This document shows, piece by piece, positions 12,215 through 24,279 of a stretch of DNA of 64,000 bases. A program made the position numbers and the translations under genes. Source of the DNA: Heligmosomoides polygyrus polygyrus. Its lineage: Eukaryota; Nematoda; Chromadorea; Rhabditida; Heligmosomidae. Location of the stretch: positions 69,660,643 through 69,724,642 of the forward strand of contig OX377202.1 in the NCBI GenBank assembly GCA_947396885.1. Direction: 5' to 3'. The notes beneath the pieces are model-generated. The model was not told the DNA's origin, ran no database searches, and worked only from the letters and a program-made list of their open reading frames with translations. Positions within the stretch are counted from its first letter, which is position 1. Every line of letters starts with the position of its first letter.

Positions 12215-12724
12215 TTTCCACGGATCTCCCTCGATGGAGAGTCTTCGGACTCTTTTGTTAAGAGGGGTCTCGGGCCGTTTGTCGCAGGGCCACGTGGCGC
12301 GTCCCCGGGTGGTGGATAGGGGGAATTAAGTGCGAACCAAATGCGACCGTGTACTGCCCAGAGACGCAGGTGGGATGCAGTGGATGGACTCCTTGCTCCA
12401 GCTGCGTCGGGTCGACGCGTTCCTTGTGCGTGGGAGCGGCATGTTCATGCACAGTGTGCCTGGATGTGTTCGCGCCTGTGCGGATTGTAACTGTGTGGGC
12501 TCGGCCAAAAGCTTGCACTCGGTAGACTGGGAGTACATCTTAAGGCGATTCGAAGCCGCTTCAAAAGTCTCGCCCCGTCCCTTCCGGCAGTCTGGCTAGC
12601 TGCCCGGAGTTCTTCGCCCGCACGACAGAGCCTGACTAGCTACCCGTGTTGTATTGCAGTCAAACACGGCACCACTAAAGTACCTCATTCCCCTGACCCC
12701 AAAAGAGCCCCCATTTCTGCAGCG
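12215..12724 (+). repeat. 5' leader of RTE LINE, family 1
   Basis: The sequence immediately upstream of the endonuclease frame has a GC-rich, codon-poor character. The words CGGCCAAAAGCTTGCAC (about 12,502) recur at about 25,914 and 44,731, directly fused there to endonuclease-coding sequence. This shows the leader belongs to the same element. The exact 5' end is not visible. Confidence 0.6.
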
Positions 12725-15655
12725 ATGGAAAGGACGAGTATGGAGAGGCTGCTAAAATCTCAGGGCCTAACCAGGCTGCGCAAACTGAGAAGGACTAGGA
12801 TGACGATCTGTACTTACAACGCCCGCACGCTCGCATCGGAAGCATCCGTCGAGGACCTGATGATGCAAGCCAGGAAGAACAAGTACGACGTCATCGGACT
12901 GACCGAGACGAGAAGACATCACCCCTTACACGCCGCCTACGACTCCGGAGAAGAACTGTTCCTCGGAACATGCGACAGCAGGGGAGTAGGCGGCGTTGTT
13001 GTCCTCGTCAACACGCACTTGACCATGAACATCGATTCGTACGAATCTCTGACAACCCGAATCGGACGTCTGCGACTGAAGCGATGTGGCTCCGTGCCAG
13101 CTTTGACTGTATTCGTCACGTATGCCCCAACATCCGACTACGACGACGAAGAGGTCGAAGCCTCCTACGTGGGGCTGGAGAAGTTCTATAAGATCACACC
13201 TTCTACAAGGTGATCGTCGGCAACTTCAACGCCAAGATCGAGCCACGAAGGTCGCCGGAAGAACTTCACATCGGAACCCACGGTTTGGGGTGGTACGAGC
13301 AAGGTGAAGGGCTGTCTGAGTTTATCATGTCGACCAAGACCATCCATGGAAACTCACAAACTCTCAGTTTTAGAAGCCTTCCTCCCTACCATGGACCTGG
13401 GTATCCCCCGGTGACCAGTTCCACAACGAGATCGACCACATCACCTTCAATCGCAAGTATTGCCTGACCGACGTCTCCGTTGTCCCCAAGTTCTACACGG
13501 GATAGGACCACCGCCTCCTTCGCGCGAAGTTTCGCTTTTCGCCTCAAGGAGAGAAGGCCGCGAACTTCAAAAAGAGGGGTCCCAGAACAACCATCAACTG
13601 GGACCTCTACATCCCTCTTGCCGGCATTTGGGAAGATGCCGTCATGGACAACGTCGACGAGGAATACTACCACTTCGTGCACCATCTCCGCGATAGTGCT
13701 AAGGGAGCCGAGAGCTTGAAGACCACCAAGAGACGCCTGTCTCCGGAAACTATCGAGCTGATACGCCAGCGTGGAGCAGCACGAGCGTCAGGCAGCTGAT
13801 GTCCGAGCTTGCGAAGCTATGTAGAGCGGCGATAAAGGAAGATCTCAATGAGAGAAGGGCGGAAGTGTTAGCTGAAGCAGCAGAGGCAGGGTTGGGCATC
13901 CACAATGCCCGCCGAAACTTCGTCAACTTCAAGACCAAGATGACCGCTCTCCGACGTCCTGACGGAACGTCACCTCTTCCAGAAGGGCCATGGAGCAGGT
14001 CATCCACAACTTTTACTCCGATCTCTGCGATAGCCACGTCCACGTGCCCCCATGCCGTCTTCTGCAGGATGGATATGTCGTCCCCTCTGTTCTCCCTTGC
14101 GAGATCCGACACGCCATCTCGTCGGTGAAGAAGCATACAGCACCCGGTCCCGATAGGATCAGACCTAAATACCAGAAGAATCTCCCGCCAGCGCTCATCA
14201 ACACCTTGGTGCGGCTCTTCACACGCTGCCTGTCGGAGTGCAAGGTTCCATCTCAGGGAAGACCAGCAAGGCCGTCTTACTGTACAAGAAGGGAGACGTG
14301 CACGACATTGGCAGCTATCGCCCGATCTGCCTGCTGTCCGTAGTCTACAAGCTGTTCACTCGAGTGATCCAGAATAGGATCAGCCGAACGCTGGACGAAG
14401 GACAGCCATGCGAGCAAGCAGGATTTCGGAGAGAATTCAGCACGATCGACCACATACACACCATTACGAAGCTCATCGAAGTGTCGCGAGAGTACAAGTT
14501 AGTACAAGTTGCCGCTGTGCCTTACGTTCATCGACCTGAAGAAGGCATTCGACTCCGTCGAGACTGAAGCAGTCGTCAACGCCCTGCTCACTCAGGGTGT
14601 TCCTACTCAGTACATCATAGTCCTTCGAGAGCTGTACAGTGGATTCACGACCAAGATCTCTCCATTCTATAACGACGTCGTCATCGACGTGAAGAGAGGG
14701 GTTCGGCAAGGGGATACCATATCCCCGAAGCTCATCAGTGCCACCCTCGAAAACGTCATGCGCGAACTAGAATGGGAAGACATGGGAGTGAAGGTCGACG
14801 GCCAGCAGCTGCACCATCTTCGTTTCGCTGACGACATCGTGCTCATAACACCGAGCATCAGCCAGGAGGAGCGAATGCTGGCCGACTTCGATCGTGTATG
14901 TGGGAATGTTGGACTGCAGCTGAATCTTACGAAGACGATGTTCATGAGGAACGGACAAGTTTCTGATGCCCCATTCTCGCTCAACGGAACGAGCATCTCC
15001 GAATGCTCCAGTTACGTGTATCTGGGTCGCGAAGTCAATTTGGCCAACGACCTAGTGCCGGAGCTGAGCAGGAGGAAAGAGCGGCTTGGGGAGCTTGCAA
15101 GAGCGTCGAAAGAGTCGTGAAGAAGACGAAGAACGTCCGATTCCGTGCCCACCTATTCGACTCTACCGTTCTTCCTGCCCTAACATACGCCTAAGAGACC
15201 TGGGCTATACGAAAGCAGGATGAACACGCGATCAGCGTCGCGCAGCGTGGAGTCGAGAGGACGGTGCTCGGAGTGACACGACTCACGCAAGTGAGAGAAG
15301 GCCTCCGGAGTTCCGAGCTTCGCCGAAGTTTGAAGATCAGAGACGCTTTCGGGTGGGCCAAGTTGTCGAAAATTAGGTGGGCCGGCCACGTAATGCGCTT
15401 CACAGACACCCGGTGGACGAGAGCCGTTACCGACTGGGTTCCGCGGGATGTGAGGAGAACACCGGGACGCCCACCAACGCGTTGGTCGGACTTCTTCGTG
15501 AAAGCCCTGAACGACCGATATGGCGCTCTTCGTGTTCCTCGAGCGAGGAGGATCCATTCAACCACTCTGGCACGCGACAGGGACGAATGGAGACGCTGCT
15601 GGCGCCCGCTCGATGATCAACGGGACGACAGGTGATACAGGTGATACAGTTTTTT
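12725..15655 (+). pseudogene. RTE-type LINE ORF2 (endonuclease + reverse transcriptase), family 1, broken
   Basis: This is the remains of a non-LTR retrotransposon protein that nicks target DNA and primes reverse transcription there. The APE-like endonuclease starts at ATG 12,725: TYNARTL, the GLTETRR catalytic Glu block (about 12,895), VTYAPTSDYDD, then after a frameshift near 13,189 VGNFNAKI (the usual Asp of VGDFN is Asn) and IDHITFN near 13,430. The reverse transcriptase block follows in several frames: TAPGPD (about 14,138), GSYRPICLLS (about 14,310), FIDLKKAFDSV (about 14,530), GVRQGDTISPKL (about 14,700) and the active site FADDI (about 14,823). The C-terminal region with WAGHVMRF and GRPPTRWSDFF ends in a stop at about 15,635, followed by a GATGATGATG tail. 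At least five frameshifts and several stops, including a 10-bp tandem duplication near 14,492, make it inactive. Length is that of a full ORF2. Confidence 0.92.
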
Positions 15656-15669
15656 TGATGATGATGTAA

Positions 15670-17030
15670 GCATCAATTAGATGGCTTGTTCAAGAAGAGT
15701 AGTCGATGTGTTGTTGGAAGCCTTATTTTCCGCGAAATTCAGACGACACCGTCAGTGATGAGTGTTGAACAAATCAGCATCACCCCTACTACCGCATTCA
15801 CAAACTCCTTCTAATAGGTGCGTTGGCGAACTAATGAAGGTGGCCCACTCCTCCCAGGACGTCCTCGGTGAGGACATGCGAGACGACTTGTCCGGACCTT
15901 CGGCTACTAGCCACCGGCCTGTGAGGGGAGCGAGGGAAAGGGCTGCACCTCCCAACATTCTGCGTCTGGCTTTGCTTGACTAAATCCGATAGGTCAGCAC
16001 TCTCCACACGATAGAGGTCTTGGGACCCGAATTCGTTCCAGTGGTTAACACCTCACTAATGAGTAGGGGCAGGTCATCATATATTTCCTGCGCAAGCTTT
16101 CACAGCATACTGTGCCCTATCTACGTGGTAAGGGTTGATCGGTTCATTAGGAGTAGTGATAATTTTAGTCGAAAGGGACAAATATTGGCGCTTGTGTAGT
16201 ACCGCGGGGGCACGGACATGACTTCCAAAGTATTGAGATCCACTCTACGTGAACTGACGATGATTTAGGGAGACGGCGTAAACGGATGTGAAACGACTGC
16301 TCGCGTCACCTGACAGCTTGGCCCGCAGTGCAAGGTCGAAGTAGAACGGGAAATAAAAGCGTTAAAGTACAAACAATGGTGTTCTTATTTGGGTTGCATG
16401 TTGAACAACAACGCAGTGCAGTCCAATATCGAACGCTGAAAACGTTCTTTGATTCTGTTCGCCTAGATTGGTAAAGAGCAGTAGGCAGGGTATGCAACGG
16501 CGCCAGTTTTCACACTGGTTGAGCTGATCGTGAGTACGAAGGTCCAATGCGAGATTGCTATCACCTATAGCTGACCTCACCAACCACCTACAGCTGACCT
16601 GGTCAGAATTATCCTCGTCACAGCGGTACTCCATTTTATCTCACGAATGAGGTTTTCGGTCAACCTAGGGCATGGCAGGAAATGAAAGCTGAACTGAATG
16701 GAGGAACGTATGAGAACCACGAACACCTTTCCTGTCCATACAGAGTTTCAAAAGAAGACATGTAGCCTTAAAAATTGGCAAGTCATATTTTGGCAACGGT
16801 CTTACAGCTCCCAGACTCTGCCAATAAATATTTTTCCCTACCTCATTGATTGCGGTGTTACTATGGCTAGCTTCAGTGTTATCCGTACCTTCCGTAGACC
16901 GCGATCGCGAACGGGCTGAAACAGTGATCATTCTCGATGGAGGCAGCGTCTACTTAAACAAAAAAAACAGTTCTGTAAACAGAACTTACAATGAAGTGGA
17001 AGAGGAGTAAAAGTAGAGGAGTAGTAAAGG
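15670..17030. other. No gene recognised
   Basis: Only short open frames occur on either strand, without recognisable domains. A short direct repeat (CACCTAYAGCTGACCT twice, near 16,563-16,600) is the only local structure. Composition matches the low-copy parts of the window. Confidence 0.4.
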
Positions 17031-17033
17031 GAG

Positions 17034-17114
17034 TAAAAGGCAGACTTCAAGAGCAAACCTAGTGGGAAGAGAGTATCTGTTCCCACTAGGTTTGCTCTTG
17101 AAGTCTGCCTTTTA
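17034..17114. repeat. Perfect 34-bp inverted repeat with 13-nt loop
   Basis: The left arm 17,034-17,067 (TAAAAGGCAGACTTCAAGAG...) is the exact reverse complement of 17,081-17,114, with no mismatch. The 13-nt spacer is AGAGAGTATCTGT. The stem would give a hairpin RNA from either strand. It could be a small foldback, a snap-back replication product or an RNA hairpin gene; sequence alone does not choose between these. Confidence 0.9.
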
Positions 17115-17639
17115 TTGGTCCAGCTTTTAAAAAAATCATTTCTGAATGTGCAGTTCTCACGCACTGTTGTCGCTGTTGCTCGGAGCGTTTTGTGCGTAGT
17201 GCTGTCGATTCTGGATGTGCTGCGGATCGGCCGGGGGCAGCGGCTGTCCAAAATTCAGCTCTGCAACGAATCTGTTGGAAGCTCCAATACTGCGTTCGCC
17301 TGACTCGAATCGTCGTTGACGACTCACCGAGTGCCTGCGTTTGCATCCTAACACTATTCTCGTTGAACGGTATTACATGGAACTGAAACAATCCATTGGC
17401 AATCACATTTCTTCACCATCTGCAAGGGTTCCAGATGCTGGAACATCGCATCAAGACACACATCATCCAGAATTCCTCAAAACGGCTTGCTCTGTTTGAA
17501 CGGCAAAGAAGTTCCGGAAATGTACATATTGAGTTGCTCAGAAAGACTTGAGCCATCCCATATGTTTTGTTCTTTAATTTCTTATTAAACATGCAGCAAA
17601 GTTTATTTAACAATGCGTTCACTACAGTTATGACCGTAT
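17115..17639. other. No gene recognised
   Basis: Overlapping open frames of 60-106 codons occur on both strands at 17,086-17,406, with no recognisable domain and no sign that one strand is favoured. Nothing else is supported. Confidence 0.35.
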
Positions 17640-20110
17640 CTCTTGATCAAGTCCCGAAAAAGCCGCGTTTTCCCGGCTTTTGAGTCTTTTGGATATAACT
17701 CGCCTAGAACTCGTTCATTTCAGAAGATGCAGAAACACTTGAGCTTAGGAGCTCGAGCTATATCGTTTGGTATACATACATTGTTTATATGGAGCCGTAA
17801 AAATTTTCGAAATTGAAAACATGCGTTCCATTGCGGAGGGCGATCGCGGACGAGTTGTCGGTCGCAAGTCGTCGAAAACCGATGTATGCTTATAATTCCT
17901 CTAATTTAAGGTTTTTGAGAAACGGTTGGTGCCGTTCGGTTCGTCCTTTCGAGATCTACACAAACATATGTACAGCTTTACCAGACCACCGCATCTTCGC
18001 AGTGGGAGGCCAAAAATGCTCTTTGCGATTGGAGAAGGTTATTTCCGGGACTTGTATGTTCTCGAAGTATCTCAAGCATGGCGCGAAGTGCTCTGACATA
18101 CTAGCAATCCCTCTAGAGTGCTCCGTGCACAATGCATACAGGATCGAACCTATCAATCGAGAGGGAGACAGCTTGTAGAGCGTGCGTATGGGGGGTTTTA
18201 TCAGAAATTCCCAGCCGTTCTACTCAGGAATTGCTCTAAGATATCCAACTAGCCTTTGGAGTGCGCCGTGAACAATGTATATAGGATCAAACCTTTCAGT
18301 CGAGTGGGCGCAACAGCTCGCAAATTGCAACCGCGGCCGTGTTCTGAGCGCGATAACTCTGTAACTTGTGAACCTGTCCGTTTGCAACATGTGGATTTTG
18401 TAGGCAGCAAAAACGTCTAGCAGTGCACTAAAACATAGTGACGCATCTTTTTTCCTGGAGAAAGTTACAGGGGTGCAAAAATGCAGGTGAGGTTTGGGTG
18501 ACGCATTTTTTCCGATTTCGGTGGACCACTGCGGGAAGATGCAGCGAGCTAACGGCCTTAAAATGCGTAGGCAAACAGAGCGCGCGCTCATGTGCTTCCC
18601 CGACGACGTGCTCAAAACTTCTCAGCTCCCTAAACTGCCTTAGCCTCAGCTGCCAGTTTAAAGCGGCTGAGGATAGCCGTTAGAGTTTCTTGCGCTCTTA
18701 CTCGCCCAGGTTTGAGTGTTCGACACTTGAGATAGCGCTGTCCTGTTCAGCATGAAAAGCGCTGTCGAACGGTACCAATTTCGACCGATTTTGGAAATAT
18801 TGATTTTTTGACAGTTTCGCATCGAGGACGAGGCCGCTCGTGACCGCGGCAGAAGGACGATGACATCATCGAAAACCGATATCTTCGAATTGGGCCATTT
18901 TTGGCAGCATTCGAAAGAGCTTTTCATGTTGAATTGAAAGGTTTTACTGACAGTAGGGAAAGCTGTAATCTGGTCGAGTAAGAGCGAGGAGAGCATCAAC
19001 CATTGTTGTGCTAAATTGCACGCGTGGGCGCGTTCTGAACGCGGTTACTCTGTCATTTGTAGACCTTTCCTATTGCAGCTTGTGAGTTTTGTGGGATGCA
19101 AAACGCTCTACCAGCACGCTAAAACACAGCATCTGCCTTATGTCTGGACAAAGTTACAGCGGTGTGAAAATGCAGGTTAACCTTACTCTATCGAATGGTA
19201 TCAAGCGTGGCCCAACTCGAAGATATAGATTTTCGATGACAACATCGTCCCTCGGCCGCGGCCTCGGGCAGCCGCGCCCTTGATGGGAAGTTGTCAAAAA
19301 TCTTTCTGAAAATGGTCGAGACTGACATTGTGCGATAGAGCTTTTTGTGCTGTAGCCAACGGTGTTATTGTGAGTGTCGAAAACTCAAATATGGGCGAGT
19401 AAGGACCGAAGAAACTTCACCCGCTATGTTTATTGCCCTAAAATGGCAGCTGGGGCAAAGGCAGTTTAAACGTCATCTTAAAGCACCCAACGTGCACATT
19501 TCTAGGCCGTTAGTTCTCAGCGCATTCCCGCTGAGATCGACTGAAATCGGGAAAATGCGTCACTCACGCCTCACCCGCATTTTCGCAGCGCTCTAACTTA
19601 GTCCATTCATCAGTTACACCGTTGTGCTCTTGATCACGCCAAGAAACTTGTGCTGCCTACAATGTCATCGAGTTGCAGTCGGAAATATTCGAACTTGACG
19701 GAGATATTGCGCTACGAACGCGCACGCACTTTTGAGCAGTCGCCCCACTCGATTGATAGGTTTTCTTCTATGTGCATTGTTCACAATGTACTCCAAAATC
19801 TCACCAGAAAAGAGTACAGCAACTCCTGAGAAGGGCGGCTTGGAACTTCCGATAAAACTCCTCAAACGGTCACTCTACAGGCTGCCGCGCCCATTTGATT
19901 TATAGGTTCGATTCTGTATGCACTGTTCACGGCGCACTACAAAGACAATATGGACAGTCTTAGAACAATTCCTGAGAAGGGCGGCTGAGAATTTCCAATA
20001 AATCTCCCCAAGCGCTCACTTTACAATCTGTTGCTCGCTCTACACGTTGTCTCGCCCATTCAATTGATTGTGTCGGGCCTATATGCATTGTTCAACTCTA
20101 CTGAGATTTA
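17640..20110. mobile_element. CAGTACCGG-family foldback element, 5' end eroded
   Basis: The left part (about 17,650-18,330) follows the arm sequence of the elements at 31.34, 35.62 and 50.34 kb: subterminal hairpin, ATAACTCGCC, TCCTCTAATTT and the CAATGCATAYAGGATCGAAC module. From about 18,340 two tandem units of about 690 bp follow (starts near 18,338 and 19,029). From about 19,660 to 20,100 the GATTGATAGGTTCGATTC modules run in the opposite orientation, so the element folds back on itself. The canonical terminus is not present at the left. No transposase is encoded. From 18,333 on, this element is part of duplicated copy A. Confidence 0.65.
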
Positions 20111-20139
20111 TATGTAAAAGGATAGAGATCGAGCTGCTA

Positions 20140-20800
20140 AGCTCAAATATATGTTTATTTTCACAAGTACATGATTTTTTAAAAAATTATTAAAAAAAAT
20201 CCGCTTTGCAACGCTCCAAAGCGGCTTTTTCGGCAATTGACCAAAGCACATGCGTGGTACTGTACTCCAAACCTTCCTTAGACAATAAAATATTTTCACC
20301 TTCTTAGAGAGTCTTTAGCGCAATCTGTGCGAAGCTTGTGTTTATTTTGAAGATGTTCAGTTTGACTTCCGAACCGCCAAGCTTGTTTAGAACATTATCC
20401 AACTCGGCTTTCAAAAGTGTCCAAATTGGTTTGAAAGGAGTAAATTAGAAAGGTGATCATTTTCTTGTGAAAAGTGTCTGATTGGGAAGGTTCAAAATTG
20501 TTTTGAAAAGCGTCCAATAAGACAAGAATATGGTTAAATAAGATATCAAATATAAATAAATAAATACAACTATTCCTACCCAAGTACTGCGCTGAGCAGA
20601 GCTATGATGGATATAAGGAGGAGCGCGTAGCCCCCCACTGTTGGGTGTTGGCTTCGCCGTGGTAACCCATACCCTAGTGAATAAATTAAGAGGTAACCCA
20701 TACCACCCTAGTGGCGCGCTGGTAATCACGAGTTCGTGGCTTTAAACCGCTCAGAGTTGTTCTATTTTGTTTAATGGAATGTGTTACCTGACCTGTTGTA
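20140..20800. repeat. A/T-rich spacer with degenerate short repeats
   Basis: Words of the type GAAAAGTGTCCAAATTG recur imperfectly between about 20,410 and 20,525, followed by AAATAAATAAATAC near 20,555. On the minus strand this could be the A/T-rich tail of a retroelement ending near 20,540, but no coding part is attached. Copy B has the same stretch at about 38,820-39,480. Confidence 0.35.
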
Positions 20801-20810
20801 TAATATTACG

Positions 20811-20975
20811 TTCGTATACCTATACCATCGCAGACCACCTTCGCGCAACTTGTCGGCCATCGGGGTGACACAGAACCTTTATTCCTATGGTATGAACACG
20901 GTCCAATCGCGTTATTCCGGCCATCCTCATCTTCGTTTCCATTACACTGAGGCGGCTTTCGGTTTCCTTCCAGTT
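20811..20975 (-). pseudogene. RTE family 2 LINE fragment (C-terminal end of ORF2)
   Basis: Read on the minus strand, this encodes in mixed frames RLSVMETKM, an AGITRLDRV block and VTPMADKLREGGLRWY. These correspond to the C-terminal region of the RTE family 2 element at 59.1-62.0 kb (the MET-K-M stretch near 61,650 and the KLREARLRWYGH stretch near 61,745). Frameshifts break it. The fragment ends close to the left end of the foldback element at 21,051. Copy B has it at about 39,493-39,657. Confidence 0.6.
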
Positions 20976-21218
20976 GCCTTAAGCCATGGTCTACCACATG
21001 ACATTTGTATTATATAATAGATGATTCTCGAATATTCTGTGTGATAGGTACAGCACCGGACATGCCGCTGCGTTCAACAAGCACAAGCGGGTCAAAGGTG
21101 AGAAGCGGCGCAAAAGGGCGCCGTAGAGCGCCGTTTTCCGCTCGCGCCGGATGGAAATCGTTTAGGGCGCGGCGTCCTCAACTTCTGGACATTAGGTTGA
21201 TGGAAGGAGCCTACCCGT

Positions 21219-21361
21219 TATACATTGGATCCGATCGAAAATCTTCGGATAATTGGATGATTCGGATAAGGGCAATTTCGCGGTGGCCGGATAATTGGAT
21301 GATTCGGATCGGGATATCCGAAGCGGATATCCGAAAATGATTCTTTTGGATCCAATGTATA
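21219..21361. mobile_element. Small TIR insertion built of 42-bp minisatellite (2 units)
   Basis: The insert is bounded by 14-bp perfect inverted repeats, TATACATTGGATCC and its complement. Between them are about two 42-bp units with the core TGGATGATTCGGATAAGG, then GATATCCG words. The mirrored right arm of the host element (around 24,928) lacks the insert and reads directly from CTACCC to TGCGCTTGG, so it acts as an empty site. Copies of CCGT (longer but imperfect ACCCGT/ATCCGT) flank the insert and may be the target duplication. Confidence 0.75.
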
Positions 21362-22142
21362 CCATCCGTGCGCTTGGACGAGCATGGCCTACTGTTTGGG
21401 GCTAACTGCCGGCATGGCGTGCTGTGAACAATGCATATAGGCCCGACAGAATCAATCGAGTGGGCGCGGCAACCTATAGAGCGAGCGACAGCTTGTAGAC
21501 TTAGCGTATGGGGAGTTTTAAAGGAGTTTTAAAGGAAATTCCTGGCCTTTTAATTGCTCCAAAACTGTCTAGCTTGCATATGGAGTGCGCAGTGCGCATG
21601 CATATAGAATCGAACCCATCAGTCGAGGTGGTTTCGACCGCTCGCAAATTGCACGCGCGGGCGTGTTTGGAGCGCGATAACTCTGTCAAGTGTAAACCCT
21701 TCCGGCCGTAGCTTGTGTATGTTGTAGTCTGTGAGAAGCTCTAGCAGTTCGCCAAAGCACAGCGATGTACCCTAAGAACGGACAAGGTTACGAAAATGCA
21801 GGTCAGGCTTGTGCAACCCATTTTTTATCGATTTCAGTCGATCACTGCGGGAAGAGGCGAAAAGCTGACGGCCTACAAATGCACGTGCTAACAGATCACT
21901 TAAATATTTTGCAAGGAAGCGCTCGCAGCTCTCCAGCTGCCTAACCTGCCTTAGTTACAGCTGCAGTTTCGCTCACTCTAACTAGGTAAGGGTTTCGACC
22001 TCCCATGGAACTTCAAGTTGAAACCAGGATCATTCGAAAGAGCCCGGAATGCTGATTACGAAAATGTGTGTCAAAATTGCGAAGTGAAACTTCTGAGCGA
22101 GTTACGGCCTGCCGAAATCGGGGGCCTCACCACAGGCTAGCT

Positions 22143-22335
22143 ATTAGACATTGGATCCGACACCGATTTTCCGGATAATCGGATGATTCGGATAGGCCAT
22201 TTTTCAAACGCCCGGATCTTCGAATGATTCAGATGAGGGCAATTTTAGAAAATCCAGGTCTTCGGGTGATTCAGATAACGCGATTTTCGGCCGAACCGGA
22301 TTTCGGATATCCGATTCGGATACAACCGGATAAGT
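22143..22335. repeat. 42-bp minisatellite array, left block
   Basis: This block begins with ACATTGGATCC, the same word as the terminal repeat of the 21,219 insert. It contains about three or four degenerate 42-bp units with GGATGATTCRGATRAGGGC cores and ends in GGATATCCGATTCGGAT. It lies just left of the SINE-armed foldback. The block at 24,280-24,412 continues in the same orientation on the other side, as if one array had been split by an insertion. Confidence 0.7.
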
Positions 22336-22761
22336 GATATAATAGAGGCACGCAACCTCTTAAAAACGGAACATCTCAGTAACGCCGCGTTTATTTCATT
22401 GACCTCACCTTGAATAAGGTGGCTATATGCCCTGGTAGCAAGGCACATGGATGCCTAATTACATCATAACTGACCCAGCTCAGTTCACCAATGGGTGAAA
22501 TACACCAGTGCTACGTGCTTGGCTGCTTTACGAGGAGGGCCCTCCCCTGAGCTACTTTGCAGTTCCAGAACAAACAAAAAAACAGCATTAAGACCCCAAA
22601 GAACGGAGAGAGCAAATCATATAGGAATACCTTCCTCAATTAGTATAAAAATGTGTTTCTTTTTTGCCAAGTCGATAAACCCTATGAGTAGGGGATCCTT
22701 GAAGTTACAGTGGAATCGGCGCCTCACGAGTTCGTGGGTCTTGTACGCCCGCGATGCTGCT

Positions 22762-22850
22762 GGCGGGAAGCGGCTCGTAGCGCGGTGGATAGCGACGTTG
22801 CTCCATGAGAGGAAGGTCGGGCGTTCGAATTTTTGCGCTGCTGCATTTTT
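22762..22850 (+). promoter_or_regulatory. tRNA-like Pol III promoter in left arm
   Basis: An A box (TAGCGCGGTGG, 22,778-22,788) and a B box (GCGTTCGAATT, about 22,821-22,831) stand about 42 nt apart, the spacing of a tRNA-derived promoter. An intervening CTCCATGAGAGG recalls a Met-type anticodon region. Transcription would run toward the centre of the foldback. It is not a tRNA gene because the acceptor and D stems do not pair. Confidence 0.6.
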
Positions 22851-23914
22851 GCATTTCAACTGATTGATTGATTTGAGAGATTCTGACATTTATACCACTT
22901 AAGATGTTTGCTGCGCAGTTTTTCCGGATGTATTCCATAGAGAGTAACTTTGTTGCCACTTGTTTATCACTGGACGATTTTTTAACCAAGAGGCAATGAG
23001 AAAGCTCTTCAACCCTTAATGATATATAAGCGTTTAACATAAGTGATACACAGACACAAAGTGCATGAAACAGAAGTACTGGCGGAAATACGGACAGCGT
23101 ATAAAGGCTGCAGCCTCCTCCTAGTTTGCTTCCATACATGGACCAATGAGATCGGCTCCATAAACAAAAGCAAATTGAAGACGTACCCTTTCCTCCGAAA
23201 CAAGAGTTCCACCCGAAAACGCTGTCATATGCCCATTACTTGCTAGCCTTTCCACGTCTATCAGTCCATCTTGCGTACTCCAACATTCTTCTTGTTCTTC
23301 CACCACTTCCCGCTGTTCGCCTTCGTTAACTTCAAGTTGACCTGCTTCGAAATCGTTGAGTATGCTGGCCATCTGTTCGGCCAGCTTGACTTCTTCCCTC
23401 GAAGGTTCCTTGTCTAAAGGTGGACCACACTTCAGCGTGAGCGGTTGGATCACCACTCACCACTCGAGCATTGGCGGCAATGTTGATGTTAGGTTTTAGA
23501 CAACCTCCAGCAGACCTCTGATTTCCAGGTGACAGACAAAGATGAAGGAAAAAGTGTTCTATGCCGTTCAGGTCATTTTGCGGGATCCACAGACTTTCTC
23601 ATTTTAACCACATGTGACGCCACATCCTGGTCTCCTTTGAAAATCCTAACAGGGCGGTTTTACCCAAGGTCACTGGCCGCTGTAGGGAAACAAACTGTGA
23701 GGAGCATGTAGCCTTTATACGCTGCCCGTATTGAGCCCAGTTCTGCTTCATGCACCTTGTACCTGTGTATCACTACTGTAGAATATTTATACATCATGAT
23801 GTTGAGTACCACAGCATGCAGCTGGAAAATGTGCAGAAAACGTCTGAAAATGGTAGACGTCAGAATCCCTCAAACCTCAACCAATCAGTTGAAAAGCAGG
23901 AATGCAGCAGCGCA

Positions 23915-23995
23915 TGAGCATCGAACCCCCGACCTTCCTCCCATGAAGCATCGTCACTACCCATTGCGCTCTGAGCTGCTTTCCCTCATCGCGGG
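23915..23995 (-). promoter_or_regulatory. tRNA-like Pol III promoter in right arm
   Basis: On the minus strand the A box AGAGCGCAATGGGTAG (about 23,959-23,973) precedes the B box GGGGGTTCGATGC (23,918-23,930). It mirrors the left-arm promoter and points toward the core, so the two promoters converge. The B box here is closer to consensus than in the left arm. Confidence 0.6.
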
Positions 23996-24279
23996 CGTAC
24001 AAGACCCTCCAACTCGTGAAGCACCGATTCCACTGTAACTTTAAGGATCCTCTACTCCTTGGGTTTAACGACTTGGCAAAAATAAAACACATTTTTATAC
24101 TAATTGACGGGTGGGGATTATTCCTATTTAATTAATAGGATGACTCTCTCTCCCCGTTCAGACGTACGCTTTAGACCCTTCTCTTGTGAGAGAATTCCCT
24201 CTAAATGATTGCAAAATCTGCCCGAAAAAGTAAGGTTATCGATGAAGCAGAGTTCGGCAGCAAGGCGTGCTAACCTCCT

